From SICU01 sp038045445 (GTDB taxonomy: Archaea; Nanobdellota; Nanobdellia; Pacearchaeales; GW2011-AR1), in the NCBI GenBank assembly GCA_038045445.1, contig JBBSYC010000009.1:1-34192 (forward strand): a DNA stretch of 34,192 nt, written 5' to 3'. Below the pieces are notes generated by a model, which had not been told where the DNA came from, searched no databases, and was given only the letters and a program-made list of their open reading frames with translations. Numbering within the stretch: position 1 is the stretch's first letter; each line of letters starts with the position of its first letter. Positions 16,372-23,807 of this stretch are shown piece by piece. The translations under genes were made by a program, and so were the position numbers.

Positions 16372-17604
16372 ATAGGGTAGAATTAATTCAATTCCTTTTT
16401 CTACTTTCTGAACATTTAGGTTTATTATCGAAGGATTTTTTGCTTTTGGATATTCTTCAATAAATTTTCTAATGCCCTTAAAGTCTGATGAATTTATTTC
16501 ATTCTTGAATTTAACTTCTATAGGAATTAATTCATCTTCTAACAAGAAATCTACTTCATTTCCGTTCTTGTCCTGCCAGAATTTTATATTATCTCTGTTG
16601 CATTTAATTAACTCAGATAGTATAAAACCTTCAAACAAAAATCCTGAATCGTTTCTTAAACTAAGGTCATTGAAATTTCTTAAAAAATAGTTTCTTACCC
16701 CATTATCTATAAAATATATTTTTGGTATTTTTACTATTTCTTTGTTTTTGTTTGTATAATATGGTTTAACCACTTTAATAATGAAAGTTTCTTCCAATAT
16801 TTCAATAATATCTTTTACTCCTTTTAGACTATGATTAATTATCTTAGATGCTTCTTCATATTTAATTTTTTGACCGTTGTTTACTGATAAAAATTCTATT
16901 AACTTTTTGGCTCCCAAAATCTTGTCTATTTTAAGATAATCAATCAAATCTTTTTTTACATATAAATCAAATATGCTCTCCAAGACAATTATTTTTTCCT
17001 CTTTTGTTTGCTTAAGAGCTACTTCTGGATATCCTCCAAATACCATAAACTCTTTTAACAAAAATTCATATTCTTTTAATGATTCTCTTAGATTGTCTCC
17101 TTGTAGTTTGTGTATGTTTTGGTGATTCTTGATAAGTTCTTCTTTTTTACTAAATATTAAAAATTCCTCAAAATCTAATGGATAGATTTTTGTAATTAAC
17201 TTTCTTCCAGCTAAAGATTCCTGAACTTCTTTTTTTATTGATAATGATGATGAACCAGAAGCATATATTTTAACATTACTTATATTGTCGTAGACATTTT
17301 TTATTATTTTTGTAACTTGTGAATATTTCTGAAACTCGTCAAGAAATAAATAAAATAAACCTTTTTGGTTTTCTTGGTATCCGTTGATTATTAGAGTGTT
17401 TAAAAGTAACTCATATGTACTTATTTTTTCATAATTGGATAAGATATCTAAGTCAAGATACAAACATTTGCTTTCTTTTGACAATTCTTCATAAAGCTGT
17501 TTAAGAAGTGTAGTTTTTCCTACTTGCCTTGCTCCTAAAAGTATTGAGACTTTTCTGTCTTTTGATTGAGCTAACAACTTTGGATATATCTTTCTTTTAA
17601 ACAT
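16327..17604 (-). CDS. AAA ATPase with C-terminal DUF4143 domain
   Basis: A 425-residue P-loop ATPase of the AAA_14/DUF4143 type. Walker A is GARQVGKTT (24-32), Walker B is LFLDEFQ (Asp89-Glu90), and a sensor-like ASGSSSLSIKKEVQESLAGR segment follows near 115-134. The C-terminal half has the DUF4143 features, including a PD-(D/E)xK-like NEVDFLLEDELIPIEVKFK stretch near 345-364. Members are abundant and patchy in archaea and bacteria and are of unknown physiological role; some have been suggested to be mobile or defence-related. Its promoter region carries a 10-bp dyad and repeated GTGTAAAA motifs. It overlaps cca tail to tail by 45 nt, which suggests later arrival or extension. Confidence 0.88.
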   Translation of the reverse strand: MFKRKIYPKLLAQSKDRKVSILLGARQVGKTTLLKQLYEELSKESKCLYLDLDILSNYEKISTYELLLNTLIINGYQENQKGLFYLFLDEFQKYSQVTKIIKNVYDNISNVKIYASGSSSLSIKKEVQESLAGRKLITKIYPLDFEEFLIFSKKEELIKNHQNIHKLQGDNLRESLKEYEFLLKEFMVFGGYPEVALKQTKEEKIIVLESIFDLYVKKDLIDYLKIDKILGAKKLIEFLSVNNGQKIKYEEASKIINHSLKGVKDIIEILEETFIIKVVKPYYTNKNKEIVKIPKIYFIDNGVRNYFLRNFNDLSLRNDSGFLFEGFILSELIKCNRDNIKFWQDKNGNEVDFLLEDELIPIEVKFKNEINSSDFKGIRKFIEEYPKAKNPSIINLNVQKVEKGIELILPYSIFNIKFSYMHLHH

Positions 17605-17637
17605 ACTCTATTCCTACTATTTTATCGATTTTAGTTA

Positions 17638-17670
17638 ACACTAAAATCTATTAGTTAATAATTTTAGTGT
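17638..17670 (-). promoter_or_regulatory. Operator-like dyad upstream of the DUF4143 gene
   Basis: ACACTAAAAT (17638-17647) and ATTTTAGTGT (17661-17670) form a 10-bp inverted repeat with a 13-bp spacer. A minus-strand TATA box (ATTTAAATA, 17678-17686) lies just upstream, so transcription would start inside the dyad. Related GTGTAAAA octamers occur at 17666-17673, reversed at 17695-17702, and at 17759-17766. The rest of the 259-bp gap (17605-17863) contains no gene I can support. Confidence 0.5.
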
Positions 17671-17863
17671 AAAATAGTATTTAAATCTTTGTTTTTTACA
17701 CTATTCTTACCATTTATGTAATTTTAGATGACTCTGAAATGTTTTGTTTGGATATTTTGGTGTAAAATGGGAGTTATTGACAAAGAAAATTAAGAGTTTT
17801 ATGAGATTTAGAGAGAATTGGATTAAAAAGGGACATTGGTCTTAATGGTTCTATTTTTGAAGT

Positions 17864-18640
17864 CTATTCTATTGGTAAACTGTTTTTTCGTGAAAGTTCC
17901 TCCCTAAAAAAGTCACATGGATAGGTTAAACTTATATGTCTAAGTCTATCTTCTGACTCATAACAACTCAATTGAACATTTCCATTTTGTGCAATTTGAA
18001 AATGGGGTAAGGTTAGCCTTCTTTTCTTACTGTTCCATAAATAATCGGGCATTGTGCCTTGATTCCAAAATTCATTTATACTTACATATGGTGGTTCTTC
18101 TGTGTCTTGACTGTATTGATTTATCTCTTTTAATCTATCAATTGCACCTTCATCACCAGTAACAAGCAATACGATTTGATCAATAGATAAAGGCTTATCT
18201 CTGGATATTCTTCTTATCGTTCCATCTTTGTTTACTTCAATACCCTTAGTCCATTCTCTTCCACCAAACCCCTCATCAAAATTTTGTTTAAGAGCCCCTT
18301 CAAAATCATCCACAAACCCTATAGTAAGGCGAGGTATCTCGAACGCATAAACTGAATCTTCTGAGTCATAAGCCATTGTCCTTCCAAATAATAATTTATG
18401 TTGAGCTGAATCAATAATTTCTCTAGCTTGGGGAGAATCTTTATTAAGAACTGCTGAATGTAACAACCTTAATTGATCTCTTAAGGGTCCTGCTAAAAAA
18501 CTTCTTGATAATCTAGGATCATCATCTAAATCCGAAACTCTTGATGTTAAGGCTAAACTCTCGAGTAAAAAGGTTCTCCCGTCAACAGATACTGTTTTTC
18601 CGTCGGAAGATACATTAAATGTTGGTTTTTGAAGAGTCAT
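17864..18640 (-). CDS. Hypothetical protein, 258 aa, last gene of a five-gene operon
   Basis: I do not recognise this protein. It has no signal peptide or membrane span, is acidic in the middle, and looks mostly beta and mixed alpha/beta, starting with a short strand pair (FNVSSDGKTVSVDGRTFLL). It starts 2 nt after the stop of the preceding gene with ATG, the same tight spacing used throughout the operon. The upstream TrmB-like regulator suggests regulated expression. I infer that it acts with the other four genes as a unit; no catalytic motif is obvious. Confidence 0.62.
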   Translation of the reverse strand: MTLQKPTFNVSSDGKTVSVDGRTFLLESLALTSRVSDLDDDPRLSRSFLAGPLRDQLRLLHSAVLNKDSPQAREIIDSAQHKLLFGRTMAYDSEDSVYAFEIPRLTIGFVDDFEGALKQNFDEGFGGREWTKGIEVNKDGTIRRISRDKPLSIDQIVLLVTGDEGAIDRLKEINQYSQDTEEPPYVSINEFWNQGTMPDYLWNSKKRRLTLPHFQIAQNGNVQLSCYESEDRLRHISLTYPCDFFREELSRKNSLPIE

Positions 18641-18642
18641 GT

Positions 18643-19035
18643 TTAATCTGCTCCTGAAGAATCTCCCTTATTGGTCTCCCTAATCGTAATCGAAGCATCA
18701 CCGTACCATCTATTTCTTTTATGATCTATGCGATAATTAACTAAAAATGCGTCAACATCTAAACCTGCGGAATTTGGGTCTGATAAGCTATTTGGATGCG
18801 TAGCCCTCCTAATTCTCAATGCTCCAGATTCTAAGAATTCTGTAAAATCTTCAGAACGTAAGGGCATTAATGCATAGACTCCTTTCCAGAAATGGAAATC
18901 ATCATCCCCAGTTTCAAAAGAATAATCATAAACCCCCAAGAGGTTAAGTTTTCCTGATAAGTCTGGTCGATAAAGTAACAAATCTCTTAAATCTCCTCTA
19001 ATTGTAGTAATAGATTTAATATTCACTTTTGCCAT
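18643..19035 (-). CDS. Hypothetical protein, tandem paralogue of its upstream neighbour
   Basis: A 130-residue protein from the ATG at 19035 (MAKVNIKS), which begins 2 nt after the stop of the preceding gene; a longer frame from 19083 would overlap that gene by 46 nt and is less likely. It is related to the 103-residue neighbour: LRDLLLYRPDL corresponds to LEDLYLTRPDV, and LVNYRIDHKRNRWYGDA corresponds to VVNLRYNPVEGNRLFCSGD. The two are therefore probably a tandem duplication. No membrane span, no catalytic motif. Function unknown. Confidence 0.6.
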   Translation of the reverse strand: MAKVNIKSITTIRGDLRDLLLYRPDLSGKLNLLGVYDYSFETGDDDFHFWKGVYALMPLRSEDFTEFLESGALRIRRATHPNSLSDPNSAGLDVDAFLVNYRIDHKRNRWYGDASITIRETNKGDSSGAD

Positions 19036-19037
19036 TT

Positions 19038-19346
19038 TTAACTTCTTCTGCAATTCTGTAAACGATAAACGTCTCCAGAACAAAACAATCTATTTCCTTC
19101 TACAGGATTATACCTTAAATTAACCACATATAATTCTCCTATAAATTCTGAATTTAGACCTATTCTCGAAGCAACCACTGGAATAATCTTCCTTGCTGTT
19201 TCTATTGCACCTTGTTGTCTTGAATCTACTATTGGTCCTGTAAAATTCCCAAAGAAAACTAATCCCATTGACTCCACATCGGGTCTTGTAAGATATAAAT
19301 CTTCTAAACCACCTGCCATGACTTGATTATCTTCCACAAATCCCAT
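19038..19346 (-). CDS. Hypothetical protein, tandem paralogue of its downstream neighbour
   Basis: A 102-residue protein starting at the ATG at 19346, which is 2 nt after the TrmB-gene stop; a TTG two codons earlier would overlap that stop. The sequence alternates beta-like strands (GLVFFGNFTGPIVD, ELYVVNLRYN) with one helix (GAIETARKIIPVVASRIG). It shares the pattern L-x-D-L-x-L-x-RPD and a later V-N-x-R...N-R block with the following gene. No known domain recognised. Confidence 0.58.
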   Translation of the reverse strand: MGFVEDNQVMAGGLEDLYLTRPDVESMGLVFFGNFTGPIVDSRQQGAIETARKIIPVVASRIGLNSEFIGELYVVNLRYNPVEGNRLFCSGDVYRLQNCRRS

Positions 19347-19348
19347 TT

Positions 19349-20119
19349 TCAATTCCCCTTATCCATCATTGTAGTTAAAGAGCTTGCGAAATAAGGAGAG
19401 TTTATCCATACTCCTACTTCTTCCTGACTGTTTTCTGGGTGAATCATTAAAAGCATTTCTTTCTTATCTATTATGAAATATTTTCCTATTTGGTTGGATT
19501 CCTTTATTTTCAACTCGTTTCTAGAAGATAATCTCTTTACCTTATAAGAGTCTCCGCTTAAGGATAACTTTATTTTTACTTCTTCCTTGTTTACCTTGTT
19601 AAGGACAGACATTAAGACTCTTGATTTGTCCTCAAAATCCTCAACTGTTGTGTGTATGATTATCTCTTTTTTCGCTGAGTCTATCATTTCTTTGAGCTTT
19701 GAAAGAAGATTTGCTCTTCCCTTGATGTGTCCAGATAATTCTTCTAGATTTATTGGAGATATTCCTTCTTTGTGTAATTGTACAATTTCATCGTATTCTG
19801 CAGTGTCTTTTAGATTTGAGAGTACGGTTATTTTTTCCTGTGCCTTGTTTAAAGTGTTTGTCTTCATCCTTTCAAGAACTGTTTTTGGTTCTACTGCAAT
19901 ATATTTAATTGGTTTCCCAACTTTTATTATTGCGAATCCTCTTTTAGTGAGTGACTCTAAAACGTCATATGTTCTTGACCTTGGAACTCCGGATATTTCG
20001 GCAGTTTCTCCTGCAGTAACTATTCCTTTTGATAGCAAGGCTATCCATACTTTGGTTTCGTAAATGTTAAGGTCAAAGTGTTCTTTTACTTTGTTTACTG
20101 TATCTTGTTTTATTATCAT
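19349..20119 (-). CDS. TrmB-family transcriptional regulator
   Basis: A 256-residue regulator. An N-terminal winged helix (about 15-65) has the TrmB recognition-helix pattern TAGETAEISGVPRSRTYDVLESL followed by KRGFAII; then comes an amphipathic coiled region (about 85-110) and an effector-like domain resembling the phospholipase-D-type fold of TrmB proteins (LKEMIDSAKKEIIIHTTVEDF, about 150-170). TrmB proteins usually sense sugars or metabolites and control adjacent genes. The start is placed at the ATG at 20119, which overlaps the stop of the preceding gene as ATGA; a start at 20137 would overlap by 22 nt. It is the second of five genes and is likely to regulate the operon. Confidence 0.85.
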   Translation of the reverse strand: MIIKQDTVNKVKEHFDLNIYETKVWIALLSKGIVTAGETAEISGVPRSRTYDVLESLTKRGFAIIKVGKPIKYIAVEPKTVLERMKTNTLNKAQEKITVLSNLKDTAEYDEIVQLHKEGISPINLEELSGHIKGRANLLSKLKEMIDSAKKEIIIHTTVEDFEDKSRVLMSVLNKVNKEEVKIKLSLSGDSYKVKRLSSRNELKIKESNQIGKYFIIDKKEMLLMIHPENSQEEVGVWINSPYFASSLTTMMDKGN

Positions 20120-20679
20120 CTTGTTTGCTCCTGCCATCTCTTGCTATTCATACTAGTAGCTAGAGTATCTAATACCTCATTAATTCTTCTTCTTGTTTCT
20201 TCTGAACCCATTTTTGAGTGATTATTTATAATTGGAGATTCAAGTGAATTAATCCTATAAGCTCCTTGTCCACCTTCGTAATTTGAATCAAAATAAATCG
20301 GTTTGCCTTTAACTGTCGCATCTAATCCATCGCCATCAGTGATTCTTGTTTCTGGAGGTAATAACGACCAAATATACTCATAGGGAGACCCTAATGTTGA
20401 AATTCTTAAGTCGTCGGCAATCTCTTCAGGAGGATGGTAGCTTGTTTCTACTTTTATACCTCCCCTTTCATAAACTGGTGCGCTCAAGTTTAATGCAGTT
20501 TCAATAGCCAGTGGAAGTCCGAATGATATAGCTAAACCAGCAAGACCTAATCTTATTCTTTCGCTTGTTGTTTTGCCAAATGTTGCTAGAAATGGTGGAG
20601 ATAATGCTGATGCAAAAGCCTTTGCAGATGTAACTAAAGTTTCTCTTAAGCTCCTTCTATTTTGTTTTGGTGTATCCAT
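20116..20679 (-). CDS. Hypothetical single-pass membrane protein, first gene of the TrmB operon
   Basis: A 187-residue protein of unknown function. A basic N-terminus (KQNRRSLR) precedes an amphipathic segment and one membrane span at about residues 43-65 (LGLAGLAISFGLPLAIETAL), so the C-terminal 120 residues probably lie outside. That part carries GDGLDATVKGKPIYFDSNYEG and a basic helical end. A minus-strand TATA box lies about 29 nt upstream, making this the promoter-proximal gene. It is translationally coupled to the TrmB-like regulator by an ATGA overlap. A membrane sensor or anchor for the operon products is an inference only. Confidence 0.6.
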   Translation of the reverse strand: MDTPKQNRRSLRETLVTSAKAFASALSPPFLATFGKTTSERIRLGLAGLAISFGLPLAIETALNLSAPVYERGGIKVETSYHPPEEIADDLRISTLGSPYEYIWSLLPPETRITDGDGLDATVKGKPIYFDSNYEGGQGAYRINSLESPIINNHSKMGSEETRRRINEVLDTLATSMNSKRWQEQTR

Positions 20680-20703
20680 ATTAAAGTAGCGAAAATAAAT
20701 GGG

Positions 20704-20712
20704 TATTTAAAT
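20704..20712 (-). promoter_or_regulatory. TATA box for the TrmB operon
   Basis: ATTTAAATA on the minus strand is centred about 29 nt before the ATG at 20679. Confidence 0.55.
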
Positions 20713-20754
20713 GTTTCTAATGTTGTAACTATATAGAAGTCATATGGCTAAGAT

Positions 20755-20765
20755 TTTTAAATTAA
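20755..20765 (+). promoter_or_regulatory. TATA box for the 158-aa hypothetical gene
   Basis: TTTTAAATTAA is centred about 25 nt before the ATG at 20783. This promoter is divergent from the TrmB operon promoter about 50 bp away. Confidence 0.5.
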
Positions 20766-20782
20766 ATTTGTAGCCTTATTGG

Positions 20783-21259
20783 ATGAATAAAAGAAGAATA
20801 CTCCCTTATGTTGAGGATAAAACTTTGGATTCATTTATTGATCGGCTTGCAAATGAAGGGGTAGATAAAGCGGTTGAATATCTTGAAAGAATTTCTAATA
20901 AGATGGAAAGAAATAATCTTCTATTGGAAATGTTTACTAATGGCTCTCAATCTTATTTACCGTCAAGGGGGGTTTACGAACTGCTTTATTTATCTCTTAA
21001 ACCTGGAGAAATCCTTCCAATTGTCACAAGAGGAGTTATAAGAGTACTGTGTTTGCCGGATAGCAGTGAATTTAGACAAGAATTAGGAGATTTCTCAGAT
21101 AATATAGGTAATGAGAATCCCAATATAAAAAAATTTTTATCTGAATATTACAAGGATTATGAAGACCATTTATTTTGGGGCTCTTTAACCTATATGGCGT
21201 TAAGAATGCAGTCAGTTAGGGATAATGATAAAATGGAAAGGATAATTAGATCAAACTAA
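20783..21259 (+). CDS. Hypothetical protein, 158 aa
   Basis: I do not recognise this protein. It looks largely helical and charged, with helical segments at about 12-45 (DKTLDSFIDRLANEG..., YLERISNKMERNNLLLEM) and 118-150, and no membrane span. It is divergent from the TrmB operon across a roughly 100-bp promoter region, so the regulator encoded there might also control it. The 3' end overlaps the convergent presenilin-like gene by 4 nt. Leaderless start with a well-placed TATA box supports it as a real gene. Confidence 0.6.
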   Translation: MNKRRILPYVEDKTLDSFIDRLANEGVDKAVEYLERISNKMERNNLLLEMFTNGSQSYLPSRGVYELLYLSLKPGEILPIVTRGVIRVLCLPDSSEFRQELGDFSDNIGNENPNIKKFLSEYYKDYEDHLFWGSLTYMALRMQSVRDNDKMERIIRSN

Positions 21260-22191
21260 CTTAAGAGATATATTGCTATGAGGGCTATAAAGCAACCTAT
21301 AGTTATGAAGGGCATTGCGGGATAGAATTTTCCTTTTTCTGACCTGTAAAACAAATATGCTAATGCCAATGTTGCACCTAATGCTATAATCAATGCTTGC
21401 CATAATCCCAAGGTTCTTAGGACTACTCCTGCAAGTATTATTGGAAATACAACATCTCCTCCGCCTAGAATTGCAACATTTGCTTTTATTTTCTTAAGTT
21501 TCTTGTTTTTCTCTCTAACGCTTCTTGAATTATTTATTATTAGTTTATCCTGTTTTCTTATATATGTTACAAAAAACCCGGAAAATATTTTTAGCTTCTG
21601 TATCTGGAATTTTGCCATTTTCTGCATGAAACCTGAATGCCAGACTGCATACATGTCGTATAACGAAATTATTACAAGAAGTATTACTACTGCCCATATA
21701 TTTAAAATTGGTATGAATACTGTCGCTATTCCTGGATAAATCAAAAGCTCTGTTGCATTGTGAATAATCGCATTCCTTTTAAATATTTTAAATATTCCTA
21801 AAGGAAGAGCAATTATGAATGAGATTATTGCAGAATAAGGTAATTTTATGAGTATTGCATTGAGAGCTATGGATATTCCTAAAACGACAACTATTGTAAA
21901 CCAAATTCTTAGAACTGATTCTGCTCTAAGCTTCATAAAGAGAAACATGAGAAGAACTGCAATGCACAACGCAATTACTATAGATATAACCGAATCCCTT
22001 GGGCTGACATCTTTTGGAGGGTCTAACCCGTATGGAAGACTGTATATTGTTTCGTTAGTAACTTGGCCAGTTGTTTCATTTACTGTTTGTTTTATTTCTG
22101 GGAGATATTGATTTGCCACAAATATCCCTATAAGCTGGGCTACTAAGAAAAGAGATAATAAAATTAGAGTAATCTTTATTGTATGCTTCAT
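21256..22191 (-). CDS. Presenilin/signal-peptide-peptidase-like intramembrane aspartyl protease
   Basis: A 311-residue polytopic membrane protein of the A22 presenilin-like family, which cuts within membrane spans. The two catalytic aspartates are visible: Asp179 in the YD motif (SLYDMYAVWHSG) and Asp246 in the GxGD motif (GGGDVVFPIILAG). The third signature, usually PAL, is PAM at 291-293 in the last span. About eight or nine hydrophobic segments can be counted. A glycosylation-rich loop (NETTGQVTNETIY) follows the first span. A GAGG Shine-Dalgarno-like site lies just upstream of the ATG and a TATA box (22224-22232) about 37 nt upstream, so this transcript has a short leader. Confidence 0.93.
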   Translation of the reverse strand: MKHTIKITLILLSLFLVAQLIGIFVANQYLPEIKQTVNETTGQVTNETIYSLPYGLDPPKDVSPRDSVISIVIALCIAVLLMFLFMKLRAESVLRIWFTIVVVLGISIALNAILIKLPYSAIISFIIALPLGIFKIFKRNAIIHNATELLIYPGIATVFIPILNIWAVVILLVIISLYDMYAVWHSGFMQKMAKFQIQKLKIFSGFFVTYIRKQDKLIINNSRSVREKNKKLKKIKANVAILGGGDVVFPIILAGVVLRTLGLWQALIIALGATLALAYLFYRSEKGKFYPAMPFITIGCFIALIAIYLLS

Positions 22192-22256
22192 TATTCCTCT
22201 TTGATTTGTTGAGATTTTGAATGTATTTAAATGTGCTTGAAAGTTGGAAAAGCAAT

Positions 22257-22266
22257 GTTTAAATAG
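22257..22266 (+). promoter_or_regulatory. TATA box of the RHH/PIN module
   Basis: TGTTTAAATA-type box centred about 26 nt before the ATG at 22288 and abutting the operator dyad. Confidence 0.5.
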
Positions 22267-22284
22267 TATTACCTGGGTAATACT
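22265..22284 (+). promoter_or_regulatory. Operator dyad of the RHH/PIN toxin-antitoxin module
   Basis: AGTATTACC and GGTAATACT form a perfect 9-bp inverted repeat with a 2-bp centre, between the TATA box and the ATG. Its position would block transcription initiation, as expected for autoregulation by an RHH antitoxin dimer. Confidence 0.7.
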
Positions 22285-22287
22285 TTT

Positions 22288-22500
22288 ATGGAAGTTAATA
22301 AATCTAATATGGGTACTGTTCCAGCAAAATTAACAAAGAGAATAATTAGTGAAATGGAAGAGCTAATTAAACAAGGATGGTATGCTAATAAATCTGAACT
22401 GATTCGTGATGCAATACGGGAACTTATTAAGAAACAAAAAATTGCCCAGTTGGAGTCTGCTATAAAAGAAGACGTTCAATGGGGATTATATGGAAAATAG
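22288..22500 (+). CDS. Ribbon-helix-helix antitoxin-like protein
   Basis: A 70-residue protein with an RHH domain: strand VPAKLTKRII, helix SEMEELIKQG, then the YANKSELIRDAIRELIKKQ second helix (about 10-50). The C-terminal tail (QLESAIKEDVQWGLYGK) would wrap the toxin. It overlaps the PIN-domain gene by 11 nt, the usual antitoxin-first order, and a palindromic operator covers its promoter. As in this class, it would bind the toxin and repress its own operon. Confidence 0.85.
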   Translation: MEVNKSNMGTVPAKLTKRIISEMEELIKQGWYANKSELIRDAIRELIKKQKIAQLESAIKEDVQWGLYGK

Positions 22501-22975
22501 GGTTGTTTCTAATACTGGACCAATAATTCACCTAACCGAAATTAGCCTAATTAATTCGTTAAATTTATTTTCTATAATTCTTACATCTAAAGAAGTTGCT
22601 GAAGAATTGTCAAAACATAAAATAAGCATTCCTAAAAGAATAAAGATTAAGGAACTAACTAGTTATTCAAAAGATTCTACAAAATTATTCATGGAAAATT
22701 ATAATCTGGATATTGGAGAATCTACTGCAATCGCACTTGCCTTACAGGAAAAAATAAATTGTTTTATTACTGATGATCTTGATGCACGCAATGTAGCAAA
22801 AAATTATTATTTAGAGGTACATGGCACGGTTGGAATTATTTTAAGGGCATTTAGGGAAAAGATAATTGACAAAAAAACAGCAATAAATAAGGTAAATGAG
22901 TTGTATAATAAATCATCTCTATTTATTACAAAAGATCTCGTTAATAGTGTGATTAAATCTATTGAGGATTTCTAG
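22490..22975 (+). CDS. DUF3368-type PIN-domain toxin, VapC-like
   Basis: A 161-residue putative ribonuclease toxin. The fold markers are the opening strand VVSNTGPIIHL (Asn8 where classical VapC has Asp, a normal feature of the DUF3368 family), Glu77 in LDIGESTAIALA, and the acidic cluster TDDLDAR (Asp95, Asp96, Asp98). PIN toxins of this kind cleave RNA. It overlaps the RHH antitoxin gene by 11 nt. The remaining helices at 110-160 look intact, so the module is probably functional. Confidence 0.85.
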   Translation: MENRVVSNTGPIIHLTEISLINSLNLFSIILTSKEVAEELSKHKISIPKRIKIKELTSYSKDSTKLFMENYNLDIGESTAIALALQEKINCFITDDLDARNVAKNYYLEVHGTVGIILRAFREKIIDKKTAINKVNELYNKSSLFITKDLVNSVIKSIEDF

Positions 22976-23014
22976 TTTTAAAAGCTAAATGGTTTGGTTT
23001 TATGAAAATTTAAC

Positions 23015-23653
23015 CTAACCAAATACTAATTTCAATAGTGGTAGCAAAAAAAGACCGTAAATAGCCCATTGTAGGAACAATGCTAAAATGGCGAATATGT
23101 ACTTTAGGGCGAAATTTGTTTTTGTTCTTTTAAATCTTTCTTCACAAAGCAGATAAGTAATCATTGGAAATATTCCATATACGAACATTACAATGACTGT
23201 GTAGAGAGAACCTTCTAAGGGAGTAGATAAAATTCTTAAAAAGACCTGACCACTTTCTTCTGTAAAAATGCCTACTAATCCTGTAATTAAGAATACTTCT
23301 TTTTTAGAATAACTTATCTTTCTTAATAATAAGTACCATACAACTATTAAATTCATATAATAAAAAAATCCGTAAATTAAATCTAAAGCAGGATTTGGAC
23401 TAATCAATATTCTCTGTTCTGCTGGCACAGAAAGATTATTTAATATAGCAAAAAATTCTGTAAGAAGTCCGAAAAAAATTCCTGTGCCGATAAATGCCAC
23501 GGGTAAGGGAAATCTGTTCAATAATAGACTGATTTTTTCTTTAAATAAATAAGCAAAAATCCACATGGGAAAAATGAGAAGCATTGTATCTCCAAATCCT
23601 ACAATTGTCAAAATTATACCCAATATCATTAGGGCTATACGTTTCCAGTTCAC
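23015..23653 (-). CDS. Polytopic membrane protein of unknown function
   Basis: A 212-residue integral membrane protein with about six to seven hydrophobic spans. Charged residues within or near spans include TEFF near 65 and FTEESGQVF near 130; the latter is slightly reminiscent of CPBP-type intramembrane proteases but lacks their full motif. It starts with GTG at 23653; a minus-strand TATA box (CTTTAAATAATT, 23672-23683) centred about 26 nt upstream supports this GTG as a leaderless start. It is followed on the same strand side by a PIN-toxin gene in convergent orientation. No family assigned. Confidence 0.68.
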   Translation of the reverse strand: MNWKRIALMILGIILTIVGFGDTMLLIFPMWIFAYLFKEKISLLLNRFPLPVAFIGTGIFFGLLTEFFAILNNLSVPAEQRILISPNPALDLIYGFFYYMNLIVVWYLLLRKISYSKKEVFLITGLVGIFTEESGQVFLRILSTPLEGSLYTVIVMFVYGIFPMITYLLCEERFKRTKTNFALKYIFAILALFLQWAIYGLFLLPLLKLVFG

Positions 23654-23671
23654 AATAATATCATTCTTAAT

Positions 23672-23683
23672 AATTATTTAAAG
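23672..23683 (-). promoter_or_regulatory. TATA box for the 212-aa membrane protein
   Basis: CTTTAAATAATT on the minus strand, centred about 26 nt before the GTG at 23653; it decides the start codon. Confidence 0.5.
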
Positions 23684-23807
23684 ATGTTCACTTGACAAAT
23701 CTTCATTATTTATAACTAATGATTTAGTTCAGAGAACCATATAATCAATTGAAAATTTTAGGAGATAAAATTATTTGATTTTAATTGTATTTAAATTGCC
23801 TGGATGT

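Noticed and set aside
17727..17795. Tiny frame in the gap before the DUF4143 promoter
   Set aside because: About 21 codons, no ribosome binding site, no recognisable peptide.
19587..20063. 158-codon open frame opposite the TrmB-type gene
   Set aside because: It is antisense to a clear winged-helix regulator in a packed operon and has no start signals.
4500..20973. Six-G runs as phase-variation tracts
   Set aside because: They also occur in housekeeping genes such as rtcB (near 1313), so they are not specific to surface genes; only the seven-G run is mentioned.
23015..23653. CPBP intramembrane protease
   Set aside because: A Glu-Glu pair is present, but the EExxxR and later histidine motifs of that family are not visible.
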